NCBI RefSeq assembly: GCF_023158935.1
Contig: NZ_CP096120.1
Span: 248,001 to 312,000, forward strand
Length of the DNA: 64,000 bases
Reading direction: 5' to 3'
From: Acinetobacter portensis
GTDB taxonomy: Bacteria; Pseudomonadota; Gammaproteobacteria; Pseudomonadales; Moraxellaceae
A program made the translations under genes and the position numbers. Under the pieces are notes generated by a model. That model was not told the DNA's origin. It did not search any database and was given only the letters and a program-made list of their open reading frames with translations. Shown here in pieces: positions 18,251-27,061 of the stretch (within the stretch, counting starts at the first letter, position 1; each line of letters starts with the position of its first letter).

Positions 18251-20356
18251 CTAGCTCGCAATTGATGATTCAGGCATATTAACAGGTAAAGATAAACGGG
18301 TAATACGTGGGAAACCAAAGAGCATGCGTAAATCACGAATAATTTTAGCAATTTGATTTCGGTCGTTTACAACAACATTAACGTAGGTTTTTGCTTCGTA
18401 AGCACGAACCATTTCTACCCCTACTTTTGCTTTACGGCATTGATAAATGAGTTCAGAGATTTGCTCATCATTCATGTCCATATCAATAGATAAATAAGCA
18501 TTGAAGCTCACATCATCTACATCTTCAGATGTCCAATGAAGTGGCATAATATTTTCAGGATGTAACTGCTGTTCATGTAGTAAATTATGACAGCGAATAC
18601 GATGCACAATTAAACCACGACGGGACAAATGCCCCATAATTGGGTCATCTAAAACAGGGTTACAGCAGTGCGCATATTTAACATCTACGCCTTCTGTACC
18701 TTGAATTAAACGATTTGATGTATGTTCTTCAATTATTTGGTCTTGAACGAATAAATGGTTTGCAACCAATTGAGGTAATAAATCGCCCACTGCAATTTGT
18801 TCGTATAAATGCTCTTTAGACTCTGCATGACGCCAAGTGAGTAAATCATTCCAGTCGTTATCTGTTAGGTCTTTAATAGAGCGATTAAACAGTTTTAAAG
18901 CACGATTTAAAGCTTGTTCGCCAACCAAACGTTGTTCATCAATATCTTGTTCACGCAAAATATTTTGTAAAGCACGGCGTGCTTTTTGTGTATTAATGAA
19001 ACTCAACCAATCTGGATTAGGTGTCGCCAATACATCGGTAATAATTTCAATTACTTGACCATTAAGTAATGGTGTAGATAAAGGTTTTGCTTCACCGTTA
19101 ATTTTTGATCCGACTGCATGGTTGCCTAAAAATAAACTTGCCGAATAAGCAAAATCTACAGCAGTTGCGCCTTGTGGCAGTTCATGTAAATGACCTTGTG
19201 GGGTGTAAACCCAAATTTTTTCTTGGTGTAAATAATCTAAGAAATCATTAAATGTTGTTTTGGCACAGCTTCCATCTACAAGGAAGTTTAAGTTTTGCAT
19301 GGATGCTTGAATTGCAGAACGACAAGCTTGAGGCGCATTTTCACCAAGTACTACGCCAAAACGTGCCGCTTTACGCATAAGCTCGGTTTGAATAGTAAGA
19401 GATAAGGTCGTATTTTCGCCTTTTAATCGCATCATTAAAGATTGGTTACCGCCAGGAAGTGGGCGACGAATATGATCGACGTAATGAAGGACTTTAAAGT
19501 TTTCTCTTAAAATATCTGCAAGACGGTCACAGTCTGCAATGCTTTGTAAAATAATTTCAAAGGCGTGGCTGTGTGTGAGTTCTTGTAGATTGATATCATT
19601 TTTAACGAAGTGTCTGAGTAGTTCAATATTGTTATTTTTCTTTTTAATTCGACCTTCAATATCATGATTTTTTAATAGGTCGTTTAGATTTTTTTCCCAA
19701 ATAGATTGGTATTCACAGCGTTTTGGTTTTGTTTGTCGTAGTGCTTCTTGAATGTTATCGAACATATCTAAATCTAGATTTTGATAACACAGATGTTCTA
19801 AGTTGTCTGCCATTTCATTCATACCAACAATACGTGCCATTGGTACAAAAATATCGATGGTTTCTTGGGCAATACGTGCGCGCTTATCTGGACGTAATGC
19901 TTCAAGAGTCGTCATGTTGTGATAGCGGTCTGCAAGCTTAATAATAATAACGCGAGGGTCTTGTAAGGTGGCTTGTAGAATTTTTCGGAAGGATGCTGCT
20001 TTATTATATTCTTTATCGCTTGAGTGGCTAAGTTTAGTAACGCCATCTACTAGTTCAGCAACTGTTTTTCCAAATTTCTCGGTAATATCTTCTTTACTAA
20101 ATTCTGTATCTTCAATAACGTCATGCAATAGCGCAGACATAAGAGTTTCAGCATCTAATCGCATATGAGCAAGAATACAACTGACTGCAATAGGGTGAAG
20201 GATATAAGGCTCACCACTTTTACGTGTTACACCATCATGTGCAATGTCTGCGTAATCACAAGCCGTAAGTACTCTATCGACATCGCTTTCACTTAAATAA
20301 GCGTCGATAATTACTTTAAGTTGTTGTTTGGCTTGGCTGACTTCTGCACCTGGCAT
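18251..20356 (-). CDS. spoT: SpoT-type (p)ppGpp hydrolase
   Basis: Protein of 701 residues. Start at 20356 (MPGAEVSQ) follows AAGGTGG. The HD hydrolase domain is intact, with LLHDVIEDTEFS and KLADRYHNM. The synthetase domain is degenerate: where E. coli SpoT has NGYQSLH, this protein has GGNQSLM, and the Glu of the VQIRT motif is replaced (SLTIQTEL). A TGS domain (VYTPQGHLHELPQGATAVDF) and a C-terminal zinc-finger-like HCCNP plus ACT region follow. This fits the hydrolase-only SpoT reported for Moraxellaceae, which degrades alarmone made by RelA. A terminator separates it from rpoZ, so it has its own promoter in 20357-20530. Confidence 0.92.
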   Translation of the reverse strand: MPGAEVSQAKQQLKVIIDAYLSESDVDRVLTACDYADIAHDGVTRKSGEPYILHPIAVSCILAHMRLDAETLMSALLHDVIEDTEFSKEDITEKFGKTVAELVDGVTKLSHSSDKEYNKAASFRKILQATLQDPRVIIIKLADRYHNMTTLEALRPDKRARIAQETIDIFVPMARIVGMNEMADNLEHLCYQNLDLDMFDNIQEALRQTKPKRCEYQSIWEKNLNDLLKNHDIEGRIKKKNNNIELLRHFVKNDINLQELTHSHAFEIILQSIADCDRLADILRENFKVLHYVDHIRRPLPGGNQSLMMRLKGENTTLSLTIQTELMRKAARFGVVLGENAPQACRSAIQASMQNLNFLVDGSCAKTTFNDFLDYLHQEKIWVYTPQGHLHELPQGATAVDFAYSASLFLGNHAVGSKINGEAKPLSTPLLNGQVIEIITDVLATPNPDWLSFINTQKARRALQNILREQDIDEQRLVGEQALNRALKLFNRSIKDLTDNDWNDLLTWRHAESKEHLYEQIAVGDLLPQLVANHLFVQDQIIEEHTSNRLIQGTEGVDVKYAHCCNPVLDDPIMGHLSRRGLIVHRIRCHNLLHEQQLHPENIMPLHWTSEDVDDVSFNAYLSIDMDMNDEQISELIYQCRKAKVGVEMVRAYEAKTYVNVVVNDRNQIAKIIRDLRMLFGFPRITRLSLPVNMPESSIAS

Positions 20357-20531
20357 AAACCACCTTTCATTTAAAGTTATAAAGTAATAGGAGATAGAAA
20401 CTACTAATGAAAAGCATATTGAGAAGTATGTCAATTATTTTTTCATTTTGGGAGTTAGTAGTATCAATTTAAAGAAAAATCTTTATCTCTTATTTATAAC
20501 TGTTATTTAAAAAATATTAAAGTTCTAAAAT

Positions 20532-20566
20532 AAAAAAAGCCTAGTTTTAAACTAGGCCTTTTTTGA
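20532..20566 (-). terminator. Terminator of rpoZ
   Basis: AAGCCTAGTTT/AAACTAGGCTT type stem with A run on one side and T run on the other. Confidence 0.85.
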
Positions 20567-20576
20567 GAGTTAATTC

Positions 20577-20858
20577 TTATTGAAAAGAAAAACCATCTAA
20601 ATTTAAATTGTTTGCAGAAAGTGCAAGGTCAAGACTAGATGTTTGATAGTCTTGATCGCGTTGTTTCAAGATGTCTTTAGACACATGACCTTCAGCAATT
20701 TCACGTAAAGCGACAACAGTCGGTTTGTCATTGTCCCACTCAACAGTAGGTTCAATGCCTTGACGTGCCAATTGACGCGCGCGCTTGCTTGCCACTAGTA
20801 CAAGCTCAAAGCGGTTGTCTACATGGTCTAAACAATCTTCAACGGTTACGCGTGCCAT
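20577..20858 (-). CDS. rpoZ: RNA polymerase omega subunit
   Basis: Protein of 93 residues starting [19 protein letters not shown], followed by [16 protein letters not shown], the conserved N-terminal half of omega. Omega stabilises the beta-prime subunit and forms part of a ppGpp site on RNA polymerase. It lies between gmk and spoT, the usual proteobacterial order gmk-rpoZ-spoT, although here a terminator cuts it off from spoT. Confidence 0.95.
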   Translation of the reverse strand: MARVTVEDCLDHVDNRFELVLVASKRARQLARQGIEPTVEWDNDKPTVVALREIAEGHVSKDILKQRDQDYQTSSLDLALSANNLNLDGFSFQ

Positions 20859-20935
20859 AAGAATTCTCGTTTGAATTAATAAATTTTAACAGACTGAACA
20901 GTATAAGGCTCTTTGTCCTTAGACTCAAGTTTTAA

Positions 20936-21559
20936 TCACTTTGTTGTTGGAGTAATTAACTTCATAATAAGTTCTTGATGTCTGTTTGCTTGCTGAGAAA
21001 GTGTTAAGCGATTTGCAATAATAACCGCTTCTAAATCATGCAAAGCTTTATTAAAGTCATCATTAATAATGACATAGTCAAAGTTTGAATATTGTTGCAT
21101 GTCTTCAACAGCACAACCTAATCGATGTTCAATTACTTCAACAGAGTCTGTGCCACGGTTAGATAAACGTTGACGTAAATCGAACTGGCTTGGTGGCAAA
21201 ATGAAAATTTGTTTAGATTCAGGAAAAAGTTTACGAACTTGTTCAGCACCTTGCCAATCAATTTCAAGTAAAACATCATGACCTTTTGAAAGTTGTTCTT
21301 TTACTGTTGCTTGCGCTGTGCCGTAGTAATTGCCAAAAACTTCTGCATATTCTACAAAACCGCCTTGCTCTACAAGCTCAAGAAAAGCTTCTTTTTGTGC
21401 AAAATGATAATGAACGCCATCTAATTCGCCAGGGCGTTGTCCACGTGTCGTATGAGAAACAGAAACGTGTAGGTTGTTAACACGCTCAAGTAGGGCTTTA
21501 ACTAAAGATGTTTTGCCTGTTCCTGAAGCAGCAGAAACGACAAACAAGAGACCCGACAT
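20936..21559 (-). CDS. gmk: Guanylate kinase
   Basis: Protein of 207 residues. Start at 21559 (MSGLLFVVSA) is preceded by AGGAAA. P-loop ASGTGKTSLV near residue 12, GMP-binding HTTRGQRPGELDGVHYHF, and LEIDWQGAEQVRK in the core. It phosphorylates GMP to GDP in the cytoplasm and is a target of ppGpp, which suits its place upstream of rpoZ and spoT. It is transcribed away from ispH. Confidence 0.95.
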   Translation of the reverse strand: MSGLLFVVSAASGTGKTSLVKALLERVNNLHVSVSHTTRGQRPGELDGVHYHFAQKEAFLELVEQGGFVEYAEVFGNYYGTAQATVKEQLSKGHDVLLEIDWQGAEQVRKLFPESKQIFILPPSQFDLRQRLSNRGTDSVEVIEHRLGCAVEDMQQYSNFDYVIINDDFNKALHDLEAVIIANRLTLSQQANRHQELIMKLITPTTK

Positions 21560-21692
21560 GATATTTTTCCTGATATGATAAAATATCTTCTCTATTTTAG
21601 AGTAGAGCATGCCTAAACAAAATAGCTAAGCGTCGTTTTGTTTGTATTATTTTTCATTTCTTCTGTAAATTGACTTGAACATCGAGGGTTCT

Positions 21693-22643
21693 ATGGAAAT
21701 TGTATTGGCCAATCCACGTGGTTTTTGTGCAGGTGTAGACCGTGCAATTGCGATCGTAAATCGCGCTCTTGAGTGTTTTAACCCACCAATTTATGTGCGT
21801 CATGAAGTTGTACATAATAAATTTGTTGTTGATGATTTACGTCAACGTGGCGCTATTTTTGTCGATGAATTAGACGAAGTTCCTGATGATAATATTGTTA
21901 TTTTTAGCGCACATGGTGTATCTAAAGCTGTTCAGCAAGAAGCAGCACGTCGCGGTTTAAAAGTATTTGATGCGACTTGTCCATTGGTGACTAAAGTTCA
22001 TATTGAAGTTGCCAAATATGCACGCGAAGGTGTTGAAGCTATTTTAATTGGTCATGAAGGTCATCCAGAAGTAGAAGGTACGATGGGGCAATATGATAAA
22101 AAAAATGGTGGTGATATTTATTTAGTAGAAGATGAAGAAGATGTTGAAAAACTAATAGTTAATCATCCAAATAAAGTTGCTTTTGTAACACAAACAACGC
22201 TTTCAATTGATGATACTGCGAAAGTGATTGATGCTTTACGTCAGAAATTTCCAGAAATTCAAGGTCCACGCAAAGACGATATTTGTTATGCAACGCAAAA
22301 CCGCCAAGATGCAGTACGTGATTTAGCAACGCAATGTGATGTTGTATTGGTGGTTGGTTCACCAAACTCTTCAAACTCAAATCGTTTACGTGAACTTGCG
22401 GAGCGTATGGGTAAACATGCGTATTTGGTCGATAATGCAGAGCAGTTAGATAAATCGTGGTTTATAGAGAATTCGAAAATTGGTGTAACTGCGGGTGCAT
22501 CGGCTCCAGAAATTTTAATTAAACAAGTCATTCAGCGTTTACAGGATTGGGGTGCACAAGTGCCTGAAGAGCTAGCAGGTCGTGAAGAAAATATTACATT
22601 TAGTTTGCCAAAAGAGCTTCGTATTCAGGTGACGCAAGCATAA
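21693..22643 (+). CDS. ispH: 4-hydroxy-3-methylbut-2-enyl diphosphate reductase
   Basis: Protein of 316 residues. ATG at 21693 follows GAGG at 21684-21687. The three iron-sulfur cysteines are seen in [25 protein letters not shown] and [11 protein letters not shown], and the proton-donor region [14 protein letters not shown] is intact. The enzyme makes IPP and DMAPP in the last step of the non-mevalonate isoprenoid pathway, which also supplies the undecaprenyl carrier used by the glycan genes. Terminated by a strong hairpin. Confidence 0.95.
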   Translation: MEIVLANPRGFCAGVDRAIAIVNRALECFNPPIYVRHEVVHNKFVVDDLRQRGAIFVDELDEVPDDNIVIFSAHGVSKAVQQEAARRGLKVFDATCPLVTKVHIEVAKYAREGVEAILIGHEGHPEVEGTMGQYDKKNGGDIYLVEDEEDVEKLIVNHPNKVAFVTQTTLSIDDTAKVIDALRQKFPEIQGPRKDDICYATQNRQDAVRDLATQCDVVLVVGSPNSSNSNRLRELAERMGKHAYLVDNAEQLDKSWFIENSKIGVTAGASAPEILIKQVIQRLQDWGAQVPEELAGREENITFSLPKELRIQVTQA

Positions 22644-22671
22644 TTCACTTTTGGTGAATTAGGTCTCAAAA

Positions 22672-22707
22672 ACAGGTGATCATTGTGTGGTGATCATCTG
22701 TTTTTTA
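22672..22707 (+). terminator. Terminator of ispH
   Basis: ACAGGTGATCA/TGATCATCTGT stem (11 bp, one wobble) followed by six T. Confidence 0.9.
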
Positions 22708-22746
22708 TACCATTTATCAAATGTTAGTATGTTTTTTATTTAAAAG

Positions 22747-23785
22747 GGCTTTGTTGCATAAACCTAGTCTAGAAGGTCTATTCAATCCTATAATTTCAAA
22801 ATGAATAAACCTGCCCCTAAAACCTATCGTACAACCAATTGGTCATCCTATAACCGAGCTTTAATTAACCGAGGTAATATTTCCATTTGGTTTGATCCAA
22901 AGATTCAGTGGTATGCACAATCACAAGGTAAGCAAGGTCGAAATCAAACCTACTCCGATACAGCGATTCAATGCTGTTTAATGATCAAGTCACTATTTCG
23001 ACTCTCTTTACGTATGGTGACAGGTTTTGTCCAAAGTCTGATTAAGCTTTGTAGCTTAGATTGGACAGCTCCAGATTACACTACACTTTGTAGAAGACAA
23101 AAGCATATTGATATTGCGATTAGCTATCAAAAAAGTAGTGATGGTCTCCATCTACTCGTGGACTCTACTGGTTTGAAGTTTCTAGGTGAAGGTGAATGGA
23201 AGTGTAAGAAACATGGGGCTGAATATCGTCGCCAATGGCGTAAGCTTCATATTGCTATAGATGCTAAAACCCTTCAAATACGCGCTATTCAGCTTACAAC
23301 CAATAATGTCAGTGATTCACAGGTACTTGAAGATTTACTTTCTCAAATTCCATTGGATGAGCAAATTGATTCTGTTTATACAGATGGTGCTTATGACACA
23401 AAGCATTGCCGACAAGTCATTTCAGATCGGCAAGCGCATGCGGTGATTCCGCCAAGAAAAAATGCGAAACCATGGAAAGATACAAAGAGTAGCTCGCTAG
23501 AGCGAAATGAATTACTTCGAACAGTTAAACATTTAGGTAGGACACTATGGAAAAAATGGTCAGGCTATCATCGTCGAAGTTTGGTTGAAACCAAGATGCA
23601 TTGCATCAAATTATTAGGCGATAAATTAACAGCAAGGAGTTTTCCTAGTCAGGTGAATGAGATTCATGCACGCACAGCTGTCTTGAACAAATTCACAGAA
23701 TTAGGTCGCCCTCATACCCAAGTTGTCACTTAAATTTGAGTAACTTAGGAAAGCTCTATCTTTAAAGTCTTTATGCAACAAAGCC
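22747..23785 (+). mobile_element. IS5-family (IS903-like) insertion sequence
   Basis: Element of 1039 bp bounded by inverted repeats GGCTTTGTTGCATAAA at both ends (22747-22762 and its complement ending at 23785). It contains one complete transposase gene. No target duplication is present: the 9 bp to the left (ATTTAAAAG) and right (GTCTGTATG) differ. This points to a deletion or recombination next to the element. Length and ends resemble IS17-type elements of Acinetobacter; the exact name needs a database match. Confidence 0.9.
22801..23733 (+). CDS. IS5-family transposase
   Basis: Protein of 310 residues and a single uninterrupted frame. The DDE catalytic triad is visible as LVDSTGLKF, VYTDGAYDTK and RRSLVETKMHCIKLLG. 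The N-terminal RTTNWSSYNRALINRG is typical of the IS903 group. It catalyses cut-and-paste or copy movement of the element. The element appears intact and possibly active. Confidence 0.92.
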   Translation: MNKPAPKTYRTTNWSSYNRALINRGNISIWFDPKIQWYAQSQGKQGRNQTYSDTAIQCCLMIKSLFRLSLRMVTGFVQSLIKLCSLDWTAPDYTTLCRRQKHIDIAISYQKSSDGLHLLVDSTGLKFLGEGEWKCKKHGAEYRRQWRKLHIAIDAKTLQIRAIQLTTNNVSDSQVLEDLLSQIPLDEQIDSVYTDGAYDTKHCRQVISDRQAHAVIPPRKNAKPWKDTKSSSLERNELLRTVKHLGRTLWKKWSGYHRRSLVETKMHCIKLLGDKLTARSFPSQVNEIHARTAVLNKFTELGRPHTQVVT

Positions 23786-23997
23786 GTCTGTATGACAGTA
23801 GTGATGTAACAGGGGAAAAATTATTAAGTTCAGATGGTGGTTTAGGTCAAAAATGGGCAATTATTGCTTTCAGCGAAAGTGAAAAAACCTATAGTTTTTT
23901 ATTCACAAGTACAGGACTTCGTTGTAAAAACAAAACCAAAGCTAACATTAATCTTACAAGTTGTGGTGCTGTAAATACGGGCATGGAAACTTGGTAA
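23786..23997 (+). pseudogene. 3' remnant of a minor type IV pilin gene
   Basis: About 70 C-terminal codons remain, with WAIIAFSESEKTYSFLF and the ending GLRCKNK...SCG...METW. The pair of cysteines and the terminal Trp resemble the C-terminus of the PilE-like protein at 31088 (VQCKTK...PCGAKGENW). The start, leader peptide and N-terminal helix are missing and the sequence begins at the IS edge; an ATG within the IS end (23773) is in frame by chance. A terminator follows. It cannot be assembled as a pilin. Confidence 0.7.
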
Positions 23998-24021
23998 ATT
24001 CATTTAAATTTAAAACTTATA

Positions 24022-24058
24022 AAAGAGCAAGTGGCTAAAATCACTTGCTCTTTTTTTA
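24022..24058 (+). terminator. Terminator after the pilin remnant
   Basis: AGAGCAAGTG/CACTTGCTCT stem with GCTAAAAT loop and a T run. The following 24059-24322 has no gene and must hold the promoter of the minor-pilin operon; I see no clear consensus promoter in it. Confidence 0.85.
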
Positions 24059-24322
24059 TTACATCTAAATCAATTTATGTACCTTGTATTATGTGTTTTG
24101 AAGATTTATTAATGCTCATTTTTTTTTTGCCTTAGGTGTTTATGTATTTTTATCGTAATAATTCACCTTTCATCTTGTTTGTTATTGTGTGAAATGTTGT
24201 GTAAGTGTTATTTTGCGTAATGATGATTTAGATGCTCAAAAAATTTAATTTGATGAGTTCTGAAAATACAAATTTAATTAAAAAAGTTATTTAAAAAGCT
24301 ATGCTTTGCAGGGGTTGTTCCA

Positions 24323-24808
24323 GTGGGAATGAAAAATAAAGTGTATCTAGGTTTACAGGGTATAAGGGGATTTACCTTGGTTGAACTGATGATTACGATC
24401 GGAGTTCTTGCGATTATAGCAACTATGGCAATTCCATCATTTTCTAATCTTGTTGCTAAACAAAGGTTAGATGCTTCTGCACGAGCAATAGCGCAAGTAT
24501 TTGGTGATGCCAGAGCGCAAGCAGCGACTTTAAGAAGAGTTGTTACGGTTACTCCTACAATAGGAACAAATACTGAGGTTGTTTTTCATTGGTCTCCTAA
24601 ATATGAAGATATTGAACTTATTAATGGAACTCAACCAGTACTGTTTAATGAAAATGGTCTAGCTCGAAGAGTTAATGTTGTTGCAGGTATTGAAACAGAA
24701 ATTCCTTTAAATTTTCAACTTTGTAGTGCGAGTTTGAATCAGTCTAAAACAGTGGTTTTATCTAGAACAGGTGTTGTTGAAGCAATTAGAGATTCGGGGG
24801 CTTGTTAG
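24323..24808 (+). CDS. fimU: Minor pilin FimU/FimT (GspH family)
   Basis: Prepilin of 161 residues from GTG at 24323 (GCAGGGG eight bases upstream); ATG at 24329 is an alternative. The leader ends GIRG before FTLVELMITIGVLAII, with Glu5 present. The GspH-like C-terminal domain includes RLDASARAIAQVFGDARAQA and ends with a Cys. Minor pilins of this type help prime pilus assembly at the inner membrane. First gene of an operon with pilV, pilW, pilX, pilY1 and two PilE-like genes. FimU versus FimT cannot be decided from sequence alone. Confidence 0.8.
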   Translation: MGMKNKVYLGLQGIRGFTLVELMITIGVLAIIATMAIPSFSNLVAKQRLDASARAIAQVFGDARAQAATLRRVVTVTPTIGTNTEVVFHWSPKYEDIELINGTQPVLFNENGLARRVNVVAGIETEIPLNFQLCSASLNQSKTVVLSRTGVVEAIRDSGAC

Positions 24809-24810
24809 TT

Positions 24811-25314
24811 ATGTATAAAAAAAATCAGACAGGCGTAGGGATGTTTGAAGTTTTAGTTGCATTATTCGTTTTAGCAATAGGTGTGCTTGGATTTTCTGCG
24901 CTTCAATTACGTGCTGTAGATGCTACGATAGAAGCAAATGATAAGACTTTAGCAATGAATGTAGCTCGAGATTTAGCTGAAAGAATTAGAATAAATAGAT
25001 TGTCATTAGATAGTTATGTCGATGCTATTAATACTCAGACTTTTAATACGACATGTTTAATAGCTACTCCAGCCACAAATTCAAGACCAGCCTGTAATGG
25101 GGCTACATTGGCTCAATATGATGCCGGAGAAATTGTACAAATTGCTCAAAATCAGGGGCAGCAAATTGTAATGGCAGATTGCCATGAAAGTACTCGAACA
25201 TGCATCTATGTTGCATGGGGGCATACAAATATTGCAGATGATGATGTTGCTAGTTGTATGGTTGATGGTAGCTATGTTGCGAATGCCAAATGCATTGTAT
25301 TGGAGGCCTTTTAA
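24811..25314 (+). CDS. pilV: Minor pilin PilV
   Basis: Prepilin of about 167 residues with ATG at 24811, two bases after the fimU stop; GGGGG at 24796-24800 serves as ribosome site. Processing site QTG before VGMFEVLVALFVLAIGV keeps Glu5. The following LGFSALQLRAVDATIEAN is typical of PilV. Part of the priming complex at the pilus tip with PilW, PilX, FimU and PilY1. Confidence 0.85.
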   Translation: MYKKNQTGVGMFEVLVALFVLAIGVLGFSALQLRAVDATIEANDKTLAMNVARDLAERIRINRLSLDSYVDAINTQTFNTTCLIATPATNSRPACNGATLAQYDAGEIVQIAQNQGQQIVMADCHESTRTCIYVAWGHTNIADDDVASCMVDGSYVANAKCIVLEAF

Positions 25315-26298
25315 ATGAAATTATTTAATCAGAAAGGTTTCACAATAGTTGAATTAATGGTGTCTTTGGTATTGGGGCTGATTATTTCTGCTGCCGCTAT
25401 TCAGTTATTTTATACAGGCCAGAAAAGTGCAATGATGCAACAAGGTAGTTCTAATCTTTTGAATAGTGGCTATTTTGGGCTTGATTATATGGTTAATGAC
25501 TTAAGACTTGCCAATTTAGATGCTAACGAAGCTTTAGTTGATAACCAAGTTTTACATGGTGGGTTAGTTTTAGATAGACGCAATCTTTCTACAACTCCAA
25601 CATTCGAAATGACAGGTTCAGATGCTGACAATGATTATTTAACAGGCGCAAATATTGGTCCTACAAATTTAAATATTGCCAATATTGGAAGTGACCAGTT
25701 AGTTATTCAATATAGAAATACAATTGCAAACAGATTTGATTGTGAGGGTAATGCTATTCCCGTAAATAGTTATATTGTACAGCGTTACTTTGTAAGACCT
25801 GTGGTTTTACCAGATGAAAATAGCGATCCTAACGAGCCAAATCAAGCACTTGCCTTAGCGTGTGTGGCTGCAAATTATAATGCTGATAATTTAGTTTCAC
25901 TTAATTTAAGTGGAGATGGTCGCATTGTTATTCCTCGTGTAGATCATTTTCATGTGCTTTTGGGGGTTGCTGATGATACCCAAAATACTAGTGTTACACC
26001 TGCTGTGGCTGGACAAGATGGTGTGTTAGATCGGTTTGCATATATGACAATTGCTGGATATCAGCAGTTAAATCCTGCTGCACCTGCTAGAAAGCCTCAA
26101 ATTGTGTCTATTAAAATAGCTGTTTTAGTGAGATCTCCAAATAGTGTGGGTAGTTCAGATTTATTTAATCCTGCACGTAATTATCAGTTATTTAATGTAA
26201 ATGGACCACTTATAGCTCATGCAAATAACAATTTATATTTACGTAATGTTTTATCGCAAACAGTTGCCTTAAGAAATGGCTTTGGCTTGGAGAAGTAA
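25315..26298 (+). CDS. pilW: Minor pilin PilW (ComB-like)
   Basis: Protein of 327 residues that begins directly after the pilV stop codon. Leader MKLFNQKG precedes FTIVELMVSLVLGLIISA; then LFYTGQKSAMMQQGSSNLLN, typical of PilW. The large C-terminal domain is rich in Asn and beta strands. Known as ComB in A. baylyi, where it is needed for DNA uptake. It works with PilX and PilV to recruit PilY1 to the tip. Confidence 0.87.
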   Translation: MKLFNQKGFTIVELMVSLVLGLIISAAAIQLFYTGQKSAMMQQGSSNLLNSGYFGLDYMVNDLRLANLDANEALVDNQVLHGGLVLDRRNLSTTPTFEMTGSDADNDYLTGANIGPTNLNIANIGSDQLVIQYRNTIANRFDCEGNAIPVNSYIVQRYFVRPVVLPDENSDPNEPNQALALACVAANYNADNLVSLNLSGDGRIVIPRVDHFHVLLGVADDTQNTSVTPAVAGQDGVLDRFAYMTIAGYQQLNPAAPARKPQIVSIKIAVLVRSPNSVGSSDLFNPARNYQLFNVNGPLIAHANNNLYLRNVLSQTVALRNGFGLEK

Positions 26299-26299
26299 T

Positions 26300-27049
26300 A
26301 TGAATTATTCAAAAAGCCTCTCTAGCCAAAAAGGTGCAACATTAATCATTGTTCTAATTATGCTCCTACTTATTACTATAATTGGAACTTGGGCAATTCG
26401 CGGAAGTATCACAAGTTTGAATATTGCAACGAATACTCAAGCGCAGGCTTTATTAAAACAAAGTTCTGATGCTGTCTTTTTTAAATTAGAAAATGATACA
26501 TCGAACGATTTAACTTTAGCGAATATGCAAATAGGTGATGGAATTTTGGCTTATCTAATGCGAGCTGAAAACAAAGGTAAAGAGCTAGTTTTTTGTATTA
26601 GAGGAAATGTTGCTAATAACTGGGAGGGTGCTAGAAATGGCAGTATTGTGTATTGGCAGGGCTCTGCTATTAATAATAGAGAGTTAGGTGCGAATGGTTT
26701 TTGTCAAGCAACTCGTTCTGCAGATTTTACCAGTGGTCGTCAAGCTGTTCTAACACGTGTAGCAATTCGCGTAGCACCAACGAGTAGTGATTTTGGGCAT
26801 ATGGTGGATGGTGATGACAAAGAAGGTAAAGGTACAGATATTTCAACAGTTATTGTGAATGCTACATCACTATTACCCAACCTAAGTACGGCAACAGATG
26901 CACAAGTGAATGCATGTATTTCAAACTTCACGACATTTGTTGATGGAAGTTTAAATAATAGTACGGTAATGGATTGTCTTTCGGATTTTCGGATTCCTTA
27001 TAGTTCGCAAGAAATGGTATATACCTTGCGTGCAGTGAAAAGTAGTTAA
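26300..27049 (+). CDS. pilX: Minor pilin PilX
   Basis: Protein of 249 residues. ATG at 26300 is supported by GGAGAAG just upstream; it begins one base after the pilW stop. Leader SSQKG precedes ATLIIVLIMLLLITIIG. Position 5 is Ile instead of Glu, as is usual for PilX/GspK-type tip subunits that do not need the Glu5 contact. Twelve bases separate it from pilY1. Confidence 0.85.
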   Translation: MNYSKSLSSQKGATLIIVLIMLLLITIIGTWAIRGSITSLNIATNTQAQALLKQSSDAVFFKLENDTSNDLTLANMQIGDGILAYLMRAENKGKELVFCIRGNVANNWEGARNGSIVYWQGSAINNRELGANGFCQATRSADFTSGRQAVLTRVAIRVAPTSSDFGHMVDGDDKEGKGTDISTVIVNATSLLPNLSTATDAQVNACISNFTTFVDGSLNNSTVMDCLSDFRIPYSSQEMVYTLRAVKSS

Positions 27050-27061
27050 GGGGAGAATAAA

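Noticed and set aside
22738..23794. Target duplication around the first IS
   Set aside because: Nine bases on each side (ATTTAAAAG and GTCTGTATG) do not match, nor do shorter direct repeats.
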